Source: Arenicellales bacterium
GTDB taxonomy: Bacteria; Pseudomonadota; Gammaproteobacteria; BMS3Bbin11
NCBI GenBank assembly: GCA_029287965.1
Contig: JARFQC010000182.1
Coordinates: 1-10,105 of the forward strand
DNA length: 10,105 nucleotides
Direction: 5' to 3'
Below the pieces are notes generated by a model. That model did not search any database, had not been told where the DNA came from, and saw only the letters and a program-made list of their open reading frames with translations. Numbering within the stretch: the first letter of the stretch is position 1; each line of letters starts with the position of its first letter. The position numbers were made by a program, and so were the translations under genes. Below, piece by piece: positions 6,911 to 10,105 of the stretch.

Positions 6911-6926
6911 TGGAACAAATCTTGCA
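6911..6926 (+). promoter_or_regulatory. Candidate sigma-54 (-24/-12) promoter
   Basis: TGGAACA-AATC-TTGCA fits TGGCACG-N4-TTGCW at 10 of 12 specified positions, with the obligatory GG and GC exactly 12 bp apart. Transcription would start near 6937, leaving about 44 nt of leader before the SD AGGAG (6969-6973) and the ATG at 6981. No convincing sigma-70 promoter was seen here: TTGCAA (6922-6927) with TTTACA 17 nt downstream matches poorly. Confidence 0.62.
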
Positions 6927-6980
6927 AAGAATAAACATTAACAATTTACACGAGCGTTCCCGCAGGACAGGAGAAGCACT

Positions 6981-8096
6981 ATGTCTGCAGCAATCGACCA
7001 TGGCTATCTGCCAGCTGGCAAGTACATCATCAATCACGACATCATGAACTGTACGGCGGATGGCGTCGTCGGTAATCACCTGTATTCCGGACGAGCACTC
7101 GGAATGTCGGAGCCCTGGGACATCATCCAGCTGCATCCGCGCCTGAAAATACTCTGGTCCGGTATTCATGAACATTACCGGCGTATCGGACTCAGCCATA
7201 GCGAAAACGTCATCTGGAATGTTGAACTCGAGCAGCTAGGTGCTCACATCGGCCATCACCCCTCGGTGTTCTATTTCGGCCCCCATGAATGCCGTTACTG
7301 GGGTGACCACTACTGGCTGCAGACGGTGGAGTTCATCAACTCGAAGAACAACTTCATAGCATTGGCCGAAGAACTGGGTATGGATGTACCAAAAACCCTG
7401 TGTTTCGACAGCGTTGCTGAAATAGACATCGACTCCATCGAGCAAATGATCTACCCGTGCTACCTGAAAGCCGCAATATCGGTATCGGGTATTGGCATCT
7501 ATCGCTGTGCGAACAAAACCGAGCTGGTTGAAGCGATGACCTTGTTTGAAAACAATGTTCCCGTGCAGATACAGGAGGAAGTCAACAGCGAGGTTTTCCT
7601 CAATATGCAGTACCGGGTGGTCGGTAACGATGTCTATCCACTCGCGGCCAGTGAACAGATCCTCGATGGATTCGTGCACCAGGGCAATCGTGTTCCAGCC
7701 TGTCATGAACCATGGGCGGCAGTCGATCCTATGGCCAACTGGCTCAAGGATAAGGGCATGAAAGGCATCTTCGCCTTCGATGTCGCCGTGGAGGAATCCC
7801 CGTCGGGTACTCGCTTCCGTGCCATCGAGTGCAACCCGCGCTTCAATGGTGCATCCTATCCCACTCTTGTCGCACAGAAACTGGATATACCGGAATGGAG
7901 TGCAGTCAGCATGTCTACTCGCTATCGTTCACTTGGCAATATCGACCTGAGTGACATCGAATTCGACATGCGCACAGGTGAAGGCGTCATAATCATCAAC
8001 TGGGGTACCATCCTCGCCGGCAAGCTCGTGATTCTGTTGGCCGGGTCACCGGAAGTGCAACGCGAACTGCAAGTGGAAATCGCTTCACGCCTCTGA
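6981..8096 (+). CDS. ATP-grasp ligase of unknown substrate
   Basis: The protein is 371 residues with ATP-grasp architecture. A pre-ATP-grasp region occupies roughly 1-125, with HPSVFYFGPHECRYWGDHYW (92-112 region). There follow VEFINSKNNFIALAEELGMDVPKT (start of the central domain, about 116-139), the nucleotide-binding strand YPCYLKAAISVSGIGIYRC with Lys163 and a Gly-containing loop (158-176), VQIQEEV (195-201) with Glu199/Glu200, and the metal-binding end FAFDVAVEES...FRAIECNPRFNG (265-290) with Asp267, Glu283, Asn285 and Arg287. ATP-grasp enzymes activate a carboxylate as an acyl phosphate and join it to an amine or thiol. It is too short and lacks the partner domains of cyanophycin synthetase or carbamoyl-phosphate synthase. 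It has a strong SD (AGGAG, 7 nt spacing), a candidate sigma-54 promoter, and an isoaspartyl peptidase gene 60 bp downstream. An amide or isopeptide product is inferred from that partner. Confidence 0.85.
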   Translation: MSAAIDHGYLPAGKYIINHDIMNCTADGVVGNHLYSGRALGMSEPWDIIQLHPRLKILWSGIHEHYRRIGLSHSENVIWNVELEQLGAHIGHHPSVFYFGPHECRYWGDHYWLQTVEFINSKNNFIALAEELGMDVPKTLCFDSVAEIDIDSIEQMIYPCYLKAAISVSGIGIYRCANKTELVEAMTLFENNVPVQIQEEVNSEVFLNMQYRVVGNDVYPLAASEQILDGFVHQGNRVPACHEPWAAVDPMANWLKDKGMKGIFAFDVAVEESPSGTRFRAIECNPRFNGASYPTLVAQKLDIPEWSAVSMSTRYRSLGNIDLSDIEFDMRTGEGVIIINWGTILAGKLVILLAGSPEVQRELQVEIASRL

Positions 8097-8115
8097 TAAC
8101 GTGGAGCCTCCTTTC

Positions 8116-8134
8116 GCCAGGCGCGAAACCTGGC
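8116..8134 (+). other. Small hairpin between ATP-grasp and peptidase genes
   Basis: GCCAGG (8116-8121) and CCTGGC (8129-8134) can pair around a 7-nt loop. The hairpin lies 22 nt before the ATG of the peptidase gene, which has no visible SD. It is too weak and lacks the T-tract to be a terminator, so it may be incidental or may affect translation of the second gene. Confidence 0.3.
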
Positions 8135-8156
8135 AAACTCCTCTGTCCGATCACTA

Positions 8157-9098
8157 ATGGCACACAGCGACAACTATTCAATCATGCTGCACGGCGGAGC
8201 TGGAGCCCTCGACAACGTCAAGGATGACAAGACTGCCGTTCGCTACCTGGAAAGCATACGCAGCATTCTCGAACACGGTCGCAAAGTCATGACCCTTGGC
8301 GGTTCGGCACTGCAGGCCGTCGAAACCTGCGCATCATTGCTTGAAGACGATCCGGTATTCAATGCCGGCTGTGGCTCCGTACTCAACGAGAACGGCAAGG
8401 TGGAAATGGATGCTGCCATCATGGATGGGCGCGACCTGTCCGCCGGTGCCGTGGCCGCTGTCGACAACATCGCCAACCCTATACAGCTCGCACGCCTGGT
8501 GATGACTGAAAGCGAGCATGTCATGCTTATTGCTGAAGGCGCGATGCGATTTGCCGACCATTGCGGCATGGAGCGGGCACCGGAACACTACTTTTATACA
8601 CCTGACAGAGTTGAACAACTCAGGCAGGCGCGCCTCCAACACAAAATCATGCTCGATCACGATGACACGGAAGAAGACAGCGAAGACCAGAAATACGGCA
8701 CTATCGGTGCTATAGCCCGTGACCCGCAGGGCAATCTTGCTGCCGCTACTTCGACCGGTGGCATAGTCAACAAGCGCATGGGCCGTGTAGGCGATTCACC
8801 TATCGTCGGTGCCGGTGTATTCGCAGACAACGAAACCTGCGCCGTGTCCGCTACCGGGTATGGCGAGGACTTTATGCGCACGGTCATATCCAAAACCATT
8901 TCTGATTTCATGCTAATGAGAGATATGAACGCCTCCCAGGCTACCCAGGCAGGCATTGACTACCTGACCCGCAAAGTAAAAGGACGCGGTGGCGTGATAG
9001 TCATTGATAAACAAGGCAACTGTTCAAGCGGCTTCACTACAAAGAAAATGATCCACGGCTGGATCGAACATGGCAGTAAACCGGTTGTCAGGTTCTAG
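8157..9098 (+). CDS. Isoaspartyl peptidase / type 2 L-asparaginase (Ntn hydrolase)
   Basis: The 313-residue proenzyme is close to the length of E. coli IaaA/EcAIII (321). Family motifs are all present: HGGAG (12-16), ETCASLLEDDPVFNAGCGSVLN (the 56-77 region), MDAAIMDG (84-91), the autocleavage site KYG-TIGA with Thr182 as nucleophile, ATSTGG (197-202) with Thr200, GRVGDSPIVGAG (209-220) with Arg210 and Asp213, and SATGYGEDFMR (231-241) with Thr233. The acidic linker DHDDTEEDSEDQ (168-179) just before Thr182 is the usual flexible segment removed on maturation. Cleavage would give an alpha chain 1-181 and a beta chain 182-313. The enzyme hydrolyses beta-aspartyl dipeptides and, less well, L-asparagine, in the cytoplasm. 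No signal peptide is seen. No SD precedes the ATG, although it fits the family start well. It probably forms an operon with the ATP-grasp gene and would release aspartate from the compound that enzyme makes or from isopeptide precursors. Confidence 0.94.
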   Translation: MAHSDNYSIMLHGGAGALDNVKDDKTAVRYLESIRSILEHGRKVMTLGGSALQAVETCASLLEDDPVFNAGCGSVLNENGKVEMDAAIMDGRDLSAGAVAAVDNIANPIQLARLVMTESEHVMLIAEGAMRFADHCGMERAPEHYFYTPDRVEQLRQARLQHKIMLDHDDTEEDSEDQKYGTIGAIARDPQGNLAAATSTGGIVNKRMGRVGDSPIVGAGVFADNETCAVSATGYGEDFMRTVISKTISDFMLMRDMNASQATQAGIDYLTRKVKGRGGVIVIDKQGNCSSGFTTKKMIHGWIEHGSKPVVRF

Positions 9099-9119
9099 TT
9101 CTATCTACTATCAATTCTT

Positions 9120-9276
9120 TAGGGAAGCTCTGATTAATTCCCATGGGATGGGGGTTCGGGGGAAGGGTGCTGATGAGGCAACCAGTAAGCCTTTGACATA
9201 ACATACCCTTCCCCCGTTAAAAAACTTGCAGGGAGATCTGATTGTTTCGCGAAGCGAATTAATCAGAGCTTCCCTA
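9120..9276. mobile_element. MITE-like element, 157 bp
   Basis: Perfect 21-bp terminal inverted repeats lie at 9120-9140 and 9256-9276 (left end starting TAGGGAAGCTCTGATTAA). The outermost TA may be a duplicated TA target. A second perfect internal inverted repeat, CGGGGGAAGGGT (9157-9168) and ACCCTTCCCCCG (9205-9216), gives the element a strong secondary structure. A degenerate extra copy of the end, GGGAGATCTGATT, lies at about 9232-9244. There is no coding capacity, so it would need a transposase elsewhere. It begins 21 bp after the peptidase stop codon and could act as its transcript end. Confidence 0.82.
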
Positions 9277-9342
9277 GCATCACGGCAGCATCATACACTG
9301 GGCACCGACCGCAGGTAGCTACCCATTACACAGCAATGAGAC

Positions 9343-10041
9343 ATGACCATCCGATCAAACAAATATTCGAAAAAGGTTGTGCCTGTCGTACTAATTATCA
9401 TACTGATGGCGGTCATATCATTTTTAAATGAGTCTGAATTATTAACAGAGACTGAACTATCAGAAGAGACAGGCCAGCGCATCGAAGACTACACAACCGC
9501 GCGCAAGGTTTTCTGGAAAAGCCTGTACGCAGACGGTGGCGAAACCCTTTACTGCCAGCTTGCGCTGGGCACGGGTTACAACAAGGGCGTTAATATCGAA
9601 CACGTCTTCCCCATGTCATGGGTGGCCTACAGCCTGCGCTGCGGCAAGCGCAACCAGTGCCGTCAGGACAGCGCGCAATTCAATCGCATCGAGGCCGACC
9701 TGCACAACCTCTACCCCGCCAGGTCTGATGTCAACAAGGCCCGCAGCAATTATCGCTATGCCATTATCAGCGGTGAATCACGGCCATTCGCCGGGTGTGA
9801 TTTCGAATTCGACCAGCGCAGCCGCATGGCCGAACCCTCCCCACAGGCACGCGGCAAGGCAGCGCGTGCGATGCTTTACATGCGTGACGAATACGATCTC
9901 TATCTGAAGCCAAAACTCGACAGTCTGATGCAGGACTGGGACCGCAAGTATCCGCCCGATGAACAGGAGCACATGCGCAATAACCGGATTGAAGCGCTGC
10001 AGGGCAACCGCAATCCGTGGATAGACCGCCACAGGCATTGA
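9343..10041 (+). CDS. Endonuclease I family (EndA/Vvn) secreted or membrane-anchored nuclease
   Basis: The product is 232 residues. It has an N-terminal hydrophobic segment, KKVVPVVLIIILMAVISFL (10-28), acting as a signal or anchor, then an acidic linker (29-49), then the nuclease domain. The His-Me (beta-beta-alpha metal) finger is clear: NIEHVFPMSW (84-93) with catalytic His87, EADLHNLYPARSDVNKARSN (117-136) with Asn130 as metal ligand, and the family end NNRIEALQGNRNPWID (213-228). Cys71, Cys100, Cys106 and Cys152 could form disulfides, as expected for a periplasmic or extracellular enzyme. These nucleases cut DNA and RNA non-specifically and serve in nutrient phosphate and nitrogen scavenging or in blocking DNA uptake. 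No strong SD precedes the ATG, but the hydrophobic N-terminus begins right after it. It is separated from the peptidase gene by the MITE and looks independently transcribed. Confidence 0.93.
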   Translation: MTIRSNKYSKKVVPVVLIIILMAVISFLNESELLTETELSEETGQRIEDYTTARKVFWKSLYADGGETLYCQLALGTGYNKGVNIEHVFPMSWVAYSLRCGKRNQCRQDSAQFNRIEADLHNLYPARSDVNKARSNYRYAIISGESRPFAGCDFEFDQRSRMAEPSPQARGKAARAMLYMRDEYDLYLKPKLDSLMQDWDRKYPPDEQEHMRNNRIEALQGNRNPWIDRHRH

Positions 10042-10046
10042 TGTAC

Positions 10047-10081
10047 TGACACAGTTTTCGTACAAACCCGTAACTGTGACA
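10047..10081. repeat. Short inverted repeat after the nuclease gene
   Basis: TGACACAGTT (10047-10056) and AACTGTGACA (10072-10081) are inverse copies with one mismatch around a 15-nt spacer, starting 5 bp after the nuclease stop. There is no T-tract, so it is a weak terminator at best. It could be a regulator site for a gene beyond the right edge. The remaining bases to 10105 show nothing else. Confidence 0.35.
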
Positions 10082-10105
10082 AGAGCAATGCCAGCTCATT
10101 CGCAC

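Noticed and set aside
6730..6980. A Zur box controlling the metal-type transport cluster
   Set aside because: I looked for a GTTATA-type palindrome in the divergent region; GTTATAGCC near 6893 has no matching second half.
6981..8096. Cyanophycin synthetase
   Set aside because: At 371 residues it has only the ATP-grasp module and lacks the C-terminal Mur-ligase-like domain of CphA.

Overview
The window looks like a chromosomal stretch of a proteobacterium, most likely a gammaproteobacterium. Base composition is moderately GC-rich, Shine-Dalgarno sites are of the GGAG type, and it carries an endonuclease I (EndA/Vvn) homologue, a PliG-like lysozyme inhibitor and a REP-like palindromic repeat. 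No plasmid, phage or integrase genes are visible. The genus cannot be read from the sequence.

Layout. Positions 1-553 (minus) hold the N-terminal part of a GAP/LysE-like multi-pass membrane protein that runs off the left edge. Two small exported proteins follow on the minus strand: a PliG-like lysozyme inhibitor family member (786-1268) and a short Ala/Lys/Asp-rich, LEA-like helical protein (1470-1787) with its own rho-independent terminator. From 6729 back to about 1897, also minus, lies a transport cluster. It reads, in transcription order, a 609-residue exported and membrane-anchored protein of unknown function, a LolD-type ABC ATPase, a MacB/FtsX-type permease overlapping it by ATGA, a palindromic repeat, and a zinc/manganese-type substrate-binding protein. 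The last gene is interrupted by an in-frame TGA; 39 further codons of family-like C-terminus remain readable behind it.

On the plus strand, 6981-8096 encodes an ATP-grasp ligase of unknown substrate, followed 60 bp later by an isoaspartyl peptidase/type 2 L-asparaginase (8157-9098). The upstream region shows a good candidate sigma-54 -24/-12 promoter (6911-6926) and two NtrC-like sites whose centres are 31 bp apart. An ATP-dependent amide-forming enzyme, an enzyme that hydrolyses beta-aspartyl amide bonds, and a nitrogen-type promoter together suggest a small nitrogen-responsive make-and-break cassette for an unknown beta-aspartyl or isopeptide-type compound. This is the most interesting part of the window.

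Downstream, a 157-bp MITE-like element with 21-bp perfect terminal inverted repeats (9120-9276) separates the cassette from a membrane-anchored or secreted endonuclease I (9343-10041). The last 64 bases hold only a short inverted repeat. No non-coding stretch exceeds 300 bases. No tRNA, rRNA or CRISPR array was seen.
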